Shown here one piece after another: positions 53,687 to 62,830 of a DNA stretch of 64,000 nucleotides (positions are counted from its first letter, which is position 1; each line of letters starts with the position of its first letter). The DNA lies in NCBI RefSeq assembly GCF_030734285.1, contig NZ_CP132294.1, positions 2,294,001 through 2,358,000 on the forward strand, in the 5' to 3' direction. The DNA is from Natronococcus sp. AD-5. GTDB taxonomy: Archaea > Halobacteriota > Halobacteria > Halobacteriales > Natrialbaceae. The notes below the pieces were generated by a model. That model ran no database searches, was not told the DNA's origin, and saw only the letters and a program-made list of their open reading frames with translations. The position numbers were made by a program, and so were the translations under genes.

Positions 53687-54613
53687 ATGTCCGGACTAAC
53701 CCGTCGCAATTTGCTCTGCGGACTCTCGCTCTCGGCCGGAGCGGGAGCCATGTCCGTCGCGGCGCGAGAGAGGTGGTTACCCGCTTCGAAGTCGAACTCC
53801 GCACCGGCCATCGACGGGGCGGGGTTCGATCCGGCCGTCGACGGATTCGGGTTCGACAACTACTCGACGCCGCCCGTTCCGCCGAAACCGGCCGAGTTCG
53901 TTTCAGAGGGCGACGTCCTGAGATACCTGACGGCCTACTGGGACACCGCGTTACGAGCGCAGTTGACGCTCCCGCTGAACGGCGGTCCCGAGCCCCGGAT
54001 TCGAGGGATCGCCGAACAGCTGTGCGCGAACGCCGACCGGCTGTTCGGCACGAAGGGATACTGTTACGGCATGGCAGCGACGGCGCAGTGGTACTTCGAA
54101 GAACCGGCCGTCGTTCCCGTCGATCGCGATTCGACGAGCGAGATCGTCCACGTGGACGACCCGCTCGAGGACGGGTCCGCAACGCCCGTGCGAGACGATA
54201 TCGAACTGTTCCACCGAGCGCAGTTTCTCAACGCCGACTCGTGGTTGCGACGGTGGCCGCTCCTTCGACCGGAGCGGATCGACTACCGATCACAGGAGCG
54301 CGAGCTTCGTGCCACGATCGACGAGTTCGGCTCGGCCGGCGTGACGATCAGCGGTGACAACGTACTCAAGGGCCACTACGTGCTCCTCTACGACTACGAG
54401 GCGACCGATACCGGCGTGACGTTCACCGCCTACGATCCGAACGACGACGCGGACGAGCACGCGGCGGAGGAATCGCGCACCATCGGGATCGACACGACCA
54501 GTTACGAACCGCTGATGGGATCGTACGACGAGGAGTACGATCGGTTCCTGTTCAACCCGGAGGATCGAGCCATCCGCGCTCGAGCCAGATCGAAAGCGAG
54601 ACGGACCAGGTAG
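53687..54613 (+). CDS. Tat-exported papain-like (Cys-His-Asp/Asn) protein
   Basis: A 308-residue protein. The N-terminus MSGLTRRNLLCGLSLSAG is a Tat signal (TRRNLL) and is followed by a processed acidic linker. The mature part has a papain-like arrangement: Cys126 in GTKGYCYGMAA at the start of the central helix, His230 in LKGHYVLLYDY and Asp250/Asn252 in FTAYDPNDD. The catalytic roles are inferred from order and spacing. It could be a cysteine peptidase, or an amidase/acyltransferase of the same fold. It stands alone, divergent from lhr. Confidence 0.68.
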   Translation: MSGLTRRNLLCGLSLSAGAGAMSVAARERWLPASKSNSAPAIDGAGFDPAVDGFGFDNYSTPPVPPKPAEFVSEGDVLRYLTAYWDTALRAQLTLPLNGGPEPRIRGIAEQLCANADRLFGTKGYCYGMAATAQWYFEEPAVVPVDRDSTSEIVHVDDPLEDGSATPVRDDIELFHRAQFLNADSWLRRWPLLRPERIDYRSQERELRATIDEFGSAGVTISGDNVLKGHYVLLYDYEATDTGVTFTAYDPNDDADEHAAEESRTIGIDTTSYEPLMGSYDEEYDRFLFNPEDRAIRARARSKARRTR

Positions 54614-54695
54614 ATCGCGCTCGCGTCACGACCCCGACGCCCGAGTCGCGAATCCGAACGACGCCGCCGCGAAGCGACGACTCCGCGGGTCGACG

Positions 54696-55757
54696 TCACG
54701 GCTCCGTCACGACCTCGACGCCACGCGTGTCGTACTCGGACATCGCCGCGAGCCGATCCGAGACGTCCTCGAGACCCACCCGTCGCGTCACCAGCTTTCC
54801 GGGCTCGAGTCGACCCGACTGGATCATTCGGAGCAGTTCGTCGTACCGGGAGGGCGGCATCCCCCGCGAGCCGACGAAGGTGACGTCCCAGCGGGTCATC
54901 TCGTCGATCGGCAGCGAGACCTCCCCGCGCTCGGCGTCGGTGGTCAGTCCGATCTGGACGTGGGTCCCGCGCGTTCGGAGACAGTCGAGACTGTTCCGAC
55001 AGGTTTCCGCGCGGCCGAGCGCGTCGACGGAAACGTGCGCTCCGCCGTCGGTCAGGGTCGCTATTTCGGCCGGAACGTCGACCTCGCCGCTCGCGTTCAC
55101 CGTCGCGTCGGCACCCAGGTCGGTCGCCATCGAGAGCGGTTCGTCGCGGACGTCGACCGCAGCGACGTTCGTCCCGAGCGCGGCGGCGATCTGGACGGCG
55201 GCGAGACCGAGGCCGCCGCAGCCGTGGACGGCGACCCGGTCGCCGGCCTCGAGATCGGCCCGGTGGGCTAACGCGTGGAAAGCCGTGACGTAGCGACAGC
55301 CGAGCGCCGCCGCCTCGACCGCGGAGACCCCTTCCGGGAGCGAGACCGCGTTGAAGTCGGCGTGCGGGACGTGAACCCGCTCGGCGAACGCTCCGGGGAC
55401 GCTCCCTTCGAAACCCAGCGCGTAGCCGTCTTCGCACACGTTGCCGTGCCCGTTTCGACACTGCGGACAGGACCCCTCGCCGAGGTTGAACGGGATCGCG
55501 ACGCGGTCGCCGACCGCGAGTCGCTCCACCCGGTCGCCGACTCGAGCGACCCGTCCCGCCGGTTCGTGGCCCAGGATCTGCCCGAGCGGGACCCGGTCGT
55601 CGGCCCACTCGCCGTGGCCCTGCCAGGCGTGCCAGTCGCTCCGGCAGATCCCGCAGGCTTCGACGTCGACGATAACGCCGTGTGCGGCGAGTTCGGGCGG
55701 ATCGACCGAGCGGATCGCGAGCGGTTCGCCGTAGGCTTCGAGTACTGCAGCGCGCAT
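54696..55757 (-). CDS. Zinc-dependent alcohol dehydrogenase (MDR family)
   Basis: A 353-residue medium-chain dehydrogenase. Catalytic zinc site: ACGICRSDWHAWQGHG and LGHEPAGRV. Structural zinc loop: CPQCRNGHGNVCED. Rossmann loop: VHGCGGLGLAAVQI. The motif WHAWQGHGEWA, with PLGQILGHEPAG, is typical of the haloarchaeal ADH branch. Substrate unknown. It is divergent from the MBL gene across about 90 bp. Confidence 0.88.
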   Translation of the reverse strand: MRAAVLEAYGEPLAIRSVDPPELAAHGVIVDVEACGICRSDWHAWQGHGEWADDRVPLGQILGHEPAGRVARVGDRVERLAVGDRVAIPFNLGEGSCPQCRNGHGNVCEDGYALGFEGSVPGAFAERVHVPHADFNAVSLPEGVSAVEAAALGCRYVTAFHALAHRADLEAGDRVAVHGCGGLGLAAVQIAAALGTNVAAVDVRDEPLSMATDLGADATVNASGEVDVPAEIATLTDGGAHVSVDALGRAETCRNSLDCLRTRGTHVQIGLTTDAERGEVSLPIDEMTRWDVTFVGSRGMPPSRYDELLRMIQSGRLEPGKLVTRRVGLEDVSDRLAAMSEYDTRGVEVVTEP

Positions 55758-55817
55758 ACGTACGGCTCCGACGCCGGCGAGTTAACTGTTGACGGACGCG
55801 GCCGGCGAGCAGCCAAC

Positions 55818-55823
55818 CTTATC
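55818..55823 (+). promoter_or_regulatory. TATA box of the MBL-fold gene
   Basis: CTTATC centred about 27 nt before the ATG at 55848; leaderless transcript likely. Confidence 0.5.
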
Positions 55824-55847
55824 GGGTGGGGCGTCCCAGAGGGGCGT

Positions 55848-56582
55848 ATGCGCGTCACCTTTCTCGGCACGGGCAGTGCGATGCCCACCGGCGAACGCTT
55901 CCAGACCGGTATCCTCGTCCAGGACGACGGCCGAACGCTGCTGGTCGACTGCGGCTCCGGCGTGCTCCACCGCCTGCAGCAGTCCGGCGTCGGCTACGAG
56001 AACGTCTCGACGGTCCTGCTGACGCACCACCACCTCGACCACGTCGCAGACTTGCTGCCGCTGATGAAAGCCCGCTGGCTCGCCGGCGAGGAGCACCTCG
56101 AGGTCGTCGGCCCTCGAGGGACCAAGTCGCTGCTCGACGACCTCCTCTCCGTTCACGAGTACATGCAGGGAAAACTCGATCTGCGAGTTCGCGAGGTCGT
56201 CCCCGGCGAGTTTTCGGTCGCGGGCTTCGACGTTTCGGCCTACGAGACGCGCCACTCGCTGCCGTGTCTGGCCTACCGCTTCGGCGATCTGTTCACCTTC
56301 AGCGGCGACAGCGAGGCGTTCGCCGGCCTGGCGAACTTCGCCGAGGAGTCCGCGATCCTGGCCCACGACTGCTCGTTCCCCGACGACGTCGACGTCTCGA
56401 ACCACCCGACGCCCGAAACCCTCGGCCGCGAGCTGGCGGGACGGGAGATCGGCCGCGTCTACCTCACGCACCTGTATCCCCACACCGACGGTCGCTACGA
56501 GGAGATGCTCGAGTCGATCGGCGCCCACTACGACGGCGACGTCCGGTTCGCCGAGGATCTCAAGACTGTTTCGGTCGAGTGA
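55848..56582 (+). CDS. RNase Z-like metallo-beta-lactamase fold hydrolase
   Basis: A 244-residue MBL-fold enzyme. MRVTFLGTGSAMPTGER and LLVDCGSG open the fold; the metal site is LLTHHHLDHVADLLP (HxHxDH); other ligands are His in ETRHSLPC, Asp in FSGDSEAF and His in YLTHLYPHTD. The short length lacks the tRNase Z exosite arm, so it may be a phosphodiesterase or arylsulfatase-like hydrolase rather than the tRNA 3'-processing enzyme. A TATA box 27 nt upstream fixes the start. Confidence 0.86.
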   Translation: MRVTFLGTGSAMPTGERFQTGILVQDDGRTLLVDCGSGVLHRLQQSGVGYENVSTVLLTHHHLDHVADLLPLMKARWLAGEEHLEVVGPRGTKSLLDDLLSVHEYMQGKLDLRVREVVPGEFSVAGFDVSAYETRHSLPCLAYRFGDLFTFSGDSEAFAGLANFAEESAILAHDCSFPDDVDVSNHPTPETLGRELAGREIGRVYLTHLYPHTDGRYEEMLESIGAHYDGDVRFAEDLKTVSVE

Positions 56583-56712
56583 ACTGTCGGGAACCGGCCC
56601 CGTGCAAGCCGTCGGTTCGACGTGAAAATATCGATAATTCAAGTAAACCGTTTGAACTCAACTGCACGGTCAGGGTATTCAATATCTTCTCGCGGAGTGG
56701 TCACACACCTCA

Positions 56713-56880
56713 ATGCCCGCCGACGATCGAAAGAAGGGAGTCGCGGTCTGTGACGAGTGTAAAGCGGTCTGTGCCGTCTGGGTGACGGACGATCGGGACG
56801 CGGTCCCCGTCAGTTCGAGGAGCGGTTGCGAGTGCCCCAAATCCGTGCTCCGCGTGCTCGACGCGGAAATGGTCGGGTGA
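56713..56880 (+). CDS. 55-residue CxxC zinc-finger-like micro-protein
   Basis: ATG at 56713 to TGA at 56880. The peptide contains VCDECKAVCAVWV and GCECPKSVL, that is Cys pairs C13-x2-C16 and C39-x-C41 (with C20), able to bind zinc. Haloarchaea encode many such small zinc-finger proteins, several implicated in regulation or biofilm traits. TATA-like TATTCAATATC at 56676-56686 is about 29 nt upstream and supports a leaderless gene. Confidence 0.65.
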   Translation: MPADDRKKGVAVCDECKAVCAVWVTDDRDAVPVSSRSGCECPKSVLRVLDAEMVG

Positions 56881-56881
56881 G

Positions 56882-56903
56882 CGCGAGGGTCCGAATCCTC
56901 GCG
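56882..56903. terminator. Hairpin between convergent genes
   Basis: CGCGAGG-GTCCGAAT-CCTCGCG: perfect 7-bp stem, 8-nt loop, directly after the CxxC gene stop and before the convergent NTF2-like gene stop. A bidirectional 3'-end structure is likely. Confidence 0.4.
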
Positions 56904-56939
56904 TCGGACGGCGCCGGGTTCGAAGACGATCGGCGATGC

Positions 56940-57389
56940 TCAACTCGCGTCCGCCGCTCGACCGAGATCCTCGAGCGGCGGAACGACCCCGAGTTCCTGG
57001 AACAGGCCGAGCGCGTCGTAGCTCGTCCACATCTCGACGATCTTCCCGTCCTCGACGCGATACATCTCCATTCCCGACACCGAAACGCGCTCGCCGGTCG
57101 GCTCCAGGCCCAGGAGCTCGCCCTCGTGCGTGCCGTGAGCGGTGTATCGTAGCGCCGCGATATCGTCCTCGGCGATCACGGTTTCGACCGTGTACTCCAG
57201 ATCGGGAAACGCCGCTCGGTAGGTTTCCACGTACTCCCTGTAGTCGTCGCGTCCTCGCGGTTCGTCGGCGGAGGACGGATCGTGCAGGACGAACGATTCC
57301 GCGAAGAGTTCGTCGATCGTCTCGAGGGATCCGTCGGTCCAGATCTCCTCCGGATCGCGCCGGACGAGTTCGTTGATTGGCGTGGTCAT
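56940..57389 (-). CDS. SnoaL-like ester cyclase-type protein
   Basis: A 149-residue NTF2-like domain: NELVRRDPEEIWTDGSLET, then FVLHDPSSADEPRGRDDYREYV and GTHEGELLGLEPTGERVSV-SGMEMYRVEDGKI. This is the SnoaL polyketide-cyclase pattern, where His and Asp in the cavity (LHDP) serve catalysis; the substrate is unknown. The start MTTPINELV at 57389 is preferred to an Arg-rich upstream extension. Convergent with the CxxC micro-protein. Confidence 0.84.
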   Translation of the reverse strand: MTTPINELVRRDPEEIWTDGSLETIDELFAESFVLHDPSSADEPRGRDDYREYVETYRAAFPDLEYTVETVIAEDDIAALRYTAHGTHEGELLGLEPTGERVSVSGMEMYRVEDGKIVEMWTSYDALGLFQELGVVPPLEDLGRAADAS

Positions 57390-57534
57390 GTGGTTCTCAC
57401 CGTCTCGTTGTCGTGTTCCCGCCGAGTCCGGGCGGCTGCTCGCGCGGACTCGATCCTCGAAACGGTTCGAAGGGCTACGACGGGTTGGCTTGTAAACCCG
57501 AGCCATCCGTGCCGTCGATGAGTCGCGGGTTCAT

Positions 57535-57565
57535 CTGTTAGTACCAAGTTAACAACAGCTATATC
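57535..57565 (+). promoter_or_regulatory. Promoter of the RND-TrmB operon with imperfect inverted repeat
   Basis: CTATATC at 57559-57565 is a TATA box about 33 nt before a short ATG ORF (57595). The imperfect inverted repeat CTGTT...AACAG (57535-57558) sits over the BRE just upstream, a plausible TrmB-family operator. Confidence 0.45.
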
Positions 57566-57594
57566 ACGACTCGTTAGTAATCTCCTCGCAACAG

Positions 57595-57642
57595 ATGACG
57601 ACGCCGTTCACGCCGACGGACTCGACGGGTGATCCCCGGTGA
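57595..57642 (+). CDS. 15-residue leader ORF overlapping the RND transporter start
   Basis: ATG at 57595, stop TGA at 57640-57642, overlapping the GTG start of the transporter (GTGA). Peptide MTTPFTPTDSTGDPR. It is positioned at the expected leaderless start relative to the TATA box. The GTG has no Shine-Dalgarno sequence, so the transporter may be translated by termination-reinitiation from this ORF. Confidence 0.4.
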   Translation: MTTPFTPTDSTGDPR

Positions 57643-60600
57643 GTCTCCCCGATCGCGTCGCCGGTGCGATCGCGGCGAACGCGAAGATCGTACTGCTCGC
57701 GCTGCTGTTGACGACCGCGCTGGTCGGTGCCGGAATGCCGATGATCGACGACGACTCGTCGCTCGATCAGTACGAGAGCGACTCGACGGAAGGAGAAGCC
57801 CTCGAGTACGCCCGGGAGAACTTCACGACCGGCGACGCCGAGAACACGACGACGGTTCAGTTGATCGTCAGGGGCGACGACGACGAGGTGCTCTCGAAGG
57901 ACTCGCTCATCTCCTCGCTCGAGTTCCAGCAAGAGATTCGTAACGACGAGTCGATCAACGCCACGCTCGCCGAGGACGATCCGATCGTCGGCGTCGAGAA
58001 CGTCGTGGCGACGACCGCGATCCGCGAGGACCAGGCCGCCGAGCTCGAGGAGCGAGGCGCCGAACTCGAGCAGCGCAGTGGGGACCTCGAACAGCGCGGC
58101 GAGGACCTCGAGCAGCGCGGCGAAGAACTCGAACAGCGAAGCAAGGAGCTCAACGAGACCGCAGACGAACTCGAGGCCGGGCTGAACGAGACCGTCGGAA
58201 TCGAGGCGGAGTACGCCGAGCTAAACGCCTCGTACGAGGCCGGAGATCTCTCCGAGGAAGAGTACGAACGGCGCTCGACCGAACTCGACGAGCAACTCGA
58301 GGACGTCTACGAGGAGACGACGAGCGACCTCACCGGCGAGCAGGCGGCGCAGTACGCCGAGGCGATCGACGGCGTGAGTGCGGTTCAGTCGGAGCGCGTC
58401 GAACTCGAGCGGGCGTACGAGGCGGGCGAGCTCTCCGAGGAAGAGTACGAACGGCGCTCGGCCGAGCTCGACGAGCAGTTAGAGGGCGTCTTCCTGCAGG
58501 GTACCCGGGGCGTCCTCGAGGACGAGTACGCACAGCTCGAGGAAGAGAGCGAGGACCTGGAAGAAGAGAGCGAACAGCTCGAAGCCGAGAGCGAGGAACT
58601 CGAGGAGGACTTCGAACGACTCGAGGACGACCGGGAGGACCTCGAGAACGCGGACATGCCGCCGCTCGACGAACAGATCGACCGGCTCGAGTCGATGAAC
58701 GAGTCGGAGTACGAGGAGACGCTCACGAGCGTCCTCGACGAAGACGGTGGCGCGGGCAGCGACGTAGCGCTTCGCCTGATGCCGAACTCCTACGACCCCG
58801 GTTCGACGAGCGCCGAGTCGCGAATGCTCTTCGTCACGCAATCGACCGACAACGGCGAGTTCCAGGGGCCGGACTCGGTCGACGCCGAGACCACGGAGAC
58901 CCAGCTCGAGTTGCAGGAGCTCGCGCAGTCCCAGGACGAGGAGATGCTCGTCTTCGGCTCGGGCGTCATCACCGACGAGATCGACCGCTCGATGGCCGAC
59001 AGTCTCGCGATCGTCGGTCCCCTCGCGCTCCTGTTCGTCGTCGTCGCGCTCCTGATCGCCTACCGCGACCCGCTCGACATCGTCCTCGGCGTCGCGGGTA
59101 TCCTCGCCGTGCTCGTCTGGACGTTCGGCTTCATGGGCTGGACCGGGATCGCGTTCAACCAGATGTTCGTCGCCATTCCCGTCCTGTTGATCGGGCTCTC
59201 GATCGACTACGCGATTCACGTCTTCATGCGACACCGAGAACAGCGCGAGGGAAGCGGGGAGACGGGAGACGTCCGCGGCTCGATGACCGTCGCGCTCGCG
59301 GGCGTCGGCGTCGCGCTCGTCTGGGTGACCGCGACGACGGTGATCGGCTTCCTCTCGAACCTCGTCAGCCCGATCGGTCCGATCCGCGAGTTCGGGATCG
59401 TCAGCGCGGTCGGCATCCTCGCGGCGCTGATCGTCTTCGGCGCGCTGATCCCCGCCGCGAAGGTCGCGATCGACTCCCGGCTCGAGGCCCGCGGCGTCGA
59501 CCGGCGCAAGCGGGCGTTCGGCACCGGCGGCGGCCGACTCGGCGACGCGCTCTCCGTCGGCGCGATCGCCGCTCGGAGGGCGCCGCTGGTCGTCCTCGTC
59601 GCCGTCCTGCTGGTGACCGCGGGCGGCGTCTACGGCGCGACGCAGGTCGACACCAGCTTCGAGCAGGACGACTTCCTCGCCGACGACCCGCCCGAGTGGA
59701 CCCAGAGTCTTCCCGAACCGTTCCAGCCGGGCGAGTACAGCGCGAAGGACGACCTCGAGTACGTCGACGAGAACTTCCAGCGCCAGGACTCGGAGGCGCA
59801 GTTACTCGTCAGGGGTGACGTAACGGACGACGAGACGCTCGAGCGGGTCGCGGCGACCGAGGAAGACGCCGCCGACGGCGACGTGGCGTACGTGCTGGCG
59901 AGCGGCGAGGCGGACGTCCGCAGCCCGCTCGCGACGATGGAGCGCGTCGCGGCCGAGAACGAGTCGTTCAACGAGTCGTTCGAGGCGGCGGATACCAACG
60001 GGGACGGCGTCCCCGACCGGAACGTCGAGCAGCTGTACGACGAACTCTACGAGGCCGACGCGGAGGCTGCGAGCGACGTCGTCTACAGGACCGACGAGGG
60101 CGAGTACGAGGCCGTTCGAATGGTCGTCTCGGTCGAGGGGAACGCTGCGAGCGAGGACACGACCGACGAGATGCGGACGCTCGCCGCCGACTTCGAGGAC
60201 GACGGGCCGTGGTCCGTCGTGGCGACCGGCGATCCGATCGTCAGCCACGTCGTCGAGCAGGACCTGCTCGATACGGTGCTCGAGAGCCTGCTGATCACGC
60301 TCGTGGCCTGTCTGCTGTTCCTGACGATCGCCTACCGGCTGACGGGCAACAGCGCGATCCTCGGCGCCGTAACCCTGCTTCCGGTCGCGCTCGCGGTCAG
60401 CTGGATCCTCGGGACGATGTACCTGATCGGGATGCCGTTCAACGTCCTGACCGGAATGATCACGAGCCTGACGATCGGGCTCGGCGTCGCCTACAGCATC
60501 CACGTGAGCGCCCGCTACACGCTCGAGCTCGAGCGCCAGGGCTCGGTCTGGGACGCGATGCACACGACGGTGACCGGCACGGGCGGCGCCTTGCTCGGCA

Positions 60601-60848
60601 GCGCGGCGACCACCGTCGGCGGCTTCGGCGTGCTCGCGTTCGCCATCCTCCCCGCGCTCAAACAGTTCGGGATCATCACCGCGCTGACGATCGTCTACGC
60701 GTTCCTGGCGAGCGTGATCGTCCTGCCGACGCTGCTCGTCCTCTGGACGCGCTACTTCGGCCCCGACGTCGCGTTCGAGTCGCGGCCGGCGCAAACCCCG
60801 ACCGCGAGCGACGGCGGACTACCCGACGAGGGGGGTGAGGATCGATGA
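57639..60848 (+). CDS. RND-family (MMPL-like) transporter with coiled-coil insertion
   Basis: A 1069-residue RND permease. Helix 1 at about residues 15-33; then a large external domain; helices in two blocks (about 448-640 and 876-1040) with the MMPL signatures VLLIGLSIDYAIHVFMRHREQ and TSLTIGLGVAYSIHVSARYT. Residues 134-345 in the first external loop form a Glu-rich coiled coil with two near-identical copies, 199-221 and 260-282 (EAG-D/E-LSEEEYERRS-T/A-ELDEQLE). It probably exports lipids or other hydrophobic molecules. The stop overlaps the TrmB start (ATGA). Confidence 0.9.
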   Translation: MSLPDRVAGAIAANAKIVLLALLLTTALVGAGMPMIDDDSSLDQYESDSTEGEALEYARENFTTGDAENTTTVQLIVRGDDDEVLSKDSLISSLEFQQEIRNDESINATLAEDDPIVGVENVVATTAIREDQAAELEERGAELEQRSGDLEQRGEDLEQRGEELEQRSKELNETADELEAGLNETVGIEAEYAELNASYEAGDLSEEEYERRSTELDEQLEDVYEETTSDLTGEQAAQYAEAIDGVSAVQSERVELERAYEAGELSEEEYERRSAELDEQLEGVFLQGTRGVLEDEYAQLEEESEDLEEESEQLEAESEELEEDFERLEDDREDLENADMPPLDEQIDRLESMNESEYEETLTSVLDEDGGAGSDVALRLMPNSYDPGSTSAESRMLFVTQSTDNGEFQGPDSVDAETTETQLELQELAQSQDEEMLVFGSGVITDEIDRSMADSLAIVGPLALLFVVVALLIAYRDPLDIVLGVAGILAVLVWTFGFMGWTGIAFNQMFVAIPVLLIGLSIDYAIHVFMRHREQREGSGETGDVRGSMTVALAGVGVALVWVTATTVIGFLSNLVSPIGPIREFGIVSAVGILAALIVFGALIPAAKVAIDSRLEARGVDRRKRAFGTGGGRLGDALSVGAIAARRAPLVVLVAVLLVTAGGVYGATQVDTSFEQDDFLADDPPEWTQSLPEPFQPGEYSAKDDLEYVDENFQRQDSEAQLLVRGDVTDDETLERVAATEEDAADGDVAYVLASGEADVRSPLATMERVAAENESFNESFEAADTNGDGVPDRNVEQLYDELYEADAEAASDVVYRTDEGEYEAVRMVVSVEGNAASEDTTDEMRTLAADFEDDGPWSVVATGDPIVSHVVEQDLLDTVLESLLITLVACLLFLTIAYRLTGNSAILGAVTLLPVALAVSWILGTMYLIGMPFNVLTGMITSLTIGLGVAYSIHVSARYTLELERQGSVWDAMHTTVTGTGGALLGSAATTVGGFGVLAFAILPALKQFGIITALTIVYAFLASVIVLPTLLVLWTRYFGPDVAFESRPAQTPTASDGGLPDEGGEDR

Positions 60849-61606
60849 CTCCCAACGAGTCCGAGGCCCTCGAGGCGTTCGAGCGGCTGGGACTCACCAA
60901 CTACGAGGCGAAGGTGTTCATCGGCCTGCACCGCATCGGTTCGGGGACCGCCCGGGACGTCGCCCGCGTGGTGGACGTCCCCCGGTCGCAGGTGTACAGC
61001 GTCGCCGAAAGCTTAGAGGAGCGCGGTCTGCTCGAGGTCCAGCAGTCCAGCCCCATCCGCTACCGGCCGGTACGCATCGAGGAGGCCCGGAACACGCTCG
61101 AGGAGCGGTTCGAGCGCGAGCGGGATCGGGCGTTCGACTACGTCTCGGCGGTCAAGCAGGAGCCGAACGGCGAGGAAACCCAGGAGGACATCTGGACGGT
61201 TCGCGGGCGCGACCGCGTCGGCGACCGCGTCGCCGACATTCTCTCCGCGGCCGACCGGCGGCTGCTGTTCGCAACGCGGCTTCCGGAACTCCTCACCCCC
61301 CAGATCGAACGGACCCTCGAGGAGCGCGCCGCCGCCGGCGTCAGCGTCGTCGCCATCAGTAGCAGCGCGGCGGTTCGCGACCGCCTCGACGCGCTCGACG
61401 GCGTGACGGTCGACGCGCCGCCGTCACACCGCGAGAGCGAGCAGCGATCGGGTCGGATCGCCATCGTCGACGACGACAGCCTGCTGTTGAGCGTCGTCGA
61501 CGACGACGGGAGCGAGACCGCGATCTGGAGCGCGGATTCGCTGTTCGCCTCCGTGTTGATCCAGATCATTGAGGCGAACGAGGAGACGTTCGAGAAGATG
61601 AACTGA
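60845..61606 (+). CDS. TrmB-family transcriptional regulator
   Basis: A 253-residue regulator. Residues 1-75 are a TrmB winged helix (AFERLGLTNYEAKVFIGLHR-IGSGTARDVARVVDVPRSQVYS). A coiled linker follows, and the C-terminal effector-like part contains VVAISSSAAVRDRLD, related to PLD-like or sugar-binding TrmB domains. It is translationally coupled to the RND transporter (4-nt overlap), suggesting a local regulator of that exporter, probably binding the repeat at 57535-57558. Confidence 0.88.
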   Translation: MTPNESEALEAFERLGLTNYEAKVFIGLHRIGSGTARDVARVVDVPRSQVYSVAESLEERGLLEVQQSSPIRYRPVRIEEARNTLEERFERERDRAFDYVSAVKQEPNGEETQEDIWTVRGRDRVGDRVADILSAADRRLLFATRLPELLTPQIERTLEERAAAGVSVVAISSSAAVRDRLDALDGVTVDAPPSHRESEQRSGRIAIVDDDSLLLSVVDDDGSETAIWSADSLFASVLIQIIEANEETFEKMN

Positions 61607-61646
61607 TCGACGCCGGTTTCGGCGACGGATCGTCCGAGCGTCCGGT

Positions 61647-62714
61647 TCACTCGAGTCGATACCGCAACAGCGCCGCGATCCCGCCGAGGTTCGACAGCTG
61701 TTGTCCGGGCGGAAACTCGCTCGAGAAAACCGTCACCTCGCCGCCTTTCTGTTCGGTCGTGCGGACGATCTCGTCGACGTCGATCGCCCACTCGCCGTCG
61801 GGGCCGCGTTCCTGACGGAGCCGATCGTCGAGGATCAGCAGCCGTTCGATCGCGCCGTACTCGGCGGCCTGCTGCACTTCGTCCGGGCCGTAGGCGGCCT
61901 TCGCGCCCTGCGCGATGCGCTGGGTGAGGTCGTCGATGTACTCGGCCTCGCTCTCGATCCGGGTCTCCTGCTGGACGTCGGCGACGGCGCCCCGCTTGAG
62001 GACCTCGTGGACGCCGCGGTCGCCGACGCTGGCCGTATCGACCATCGTGATTAGCTCCGCGACCTCGGGTTCGTTCTGCTCGATGTACTTGTAGGCGTCC
62101 TGCTTCGTGAAGCCGGGACCCGCGAGGATGATCGCGTCGGCGTCCTGTCGCTTGAGCACGTTCGCGAGTTCGGAGAACAGCTCCGACCGCTCGCGGGCGT
62201 ACTCGCCCTTCCCCGTCGGGCCGGTGATCGTCGCCCGCTCCTCGGTGCCGTACTGGGCGACCGTGTGGACGTGGGCTTGCCCCTCCTCGACGGTCGCGAT
62301 GGCGACGTCCGGGTTCTCGGTGGCCTCCTCGGCTTCCTCGAGGCGGACCTCCTGGTCGGGCTTGAACCGCTTCTCGATCGAGAGTTCGTCGCGGTCCTCG
62401 ACGTTCAGGGTGTGGTGAAAACCGAGCTGGTCCTCGCGCGAGCAGGCGACGATCTCGCCGCCGACGCGCAGGCGGTTGGCGAACTTGTGGAACTCGATAT
62501 CGTCGACGGCGATGGCGACCCACATGTGCTCGCGCTCGCCGCCCGTGTCGCGCATCTGATCGTCGTTGCGCTGGATCCGCCGGGTCGTGTCGCCCGCGAC
62601 GCGGTCGCCGGGCTCGAGGACGTACTGGAGGTGCCAGAGGTCGTCCACGCTCTCGGGGACGACGGTGAGCCGCTCGCGGCCGCCCTCGACCGATTCCCGG
62701 TCTTTAATCTGCAT
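61647..62714 (-). CDS. pelA: mRNA surveillance protein Pelota
   Basis: A 355-residue Pelota/Dom34 protein that rescues stalled ribosomes with aEF1A and aABCE1. Domain A (1-125, [22 protein letters not shown]) is Sm-like and enters the A site; the central domain ([20 protein letters not shown]) and the C-terminal eRF1-like domain ([26 protein letters not shown]) follow. No GGQ motif, which distinguishes it from aRF1. A TATA-like CACTTACC is 27 nt upstream, supporting the ATG at 62714. Confidence 0.94.
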   Translation of the reverse strand: MQIKDRESVEGGRERLTVVPESVDDLWHLQYVLEPGDRVAGDTTRRIQRNDDQMRDTGGEREHMWVAIAVDDIEFHKFANRLRVGGEIVACSREDQLGFHHTLNVEDRDELSIEKRFKPDQEVRLEEAEEATENPDVAIATVEEGQAHVHTVAQYGTEERATITGPTGKGEYARERSELFSELANVLKRQDADAIILAGPGFTKQDAYKYIEQNEPEVAELITMVDTASVGDRGVHEVLKRGAVADVQQETRIESEAEYIDDLTQRIAQGAKAAYGPDEVQQAAEYGAIERLLILDDRLRQERGPDGEWAIDVDEIVRTTEQKGGEVTVFSSEFPPGQQLSNLGGIAALLRYRLE

Positions 62715-62830
62715 GTGCAACCGTTCTCGAGGGGTCGGTAAGTGCGTGTCGTCTCTCGGCCTCGAGGGCGCCGGGAAAATCACCTGCGAACGACGTGCTC
62801 CGCCGGGACCCAAGCCCGGCGGCTCGGAAT

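Noticed and set aside
56882-56903. Hairpin with TCCGAAT loop that resembles a tRNA T-arm
   Set aside because: No acceptor, D or anticodon arms nearby; it fits a 3'-end hairpin between convergent genes.
57564-57932. Minus-strand 122-codon frame opposite the RND transporter 5' end
   Set aside because: Antisense to a well-supported coding region; Arg/Val-rich shadow.
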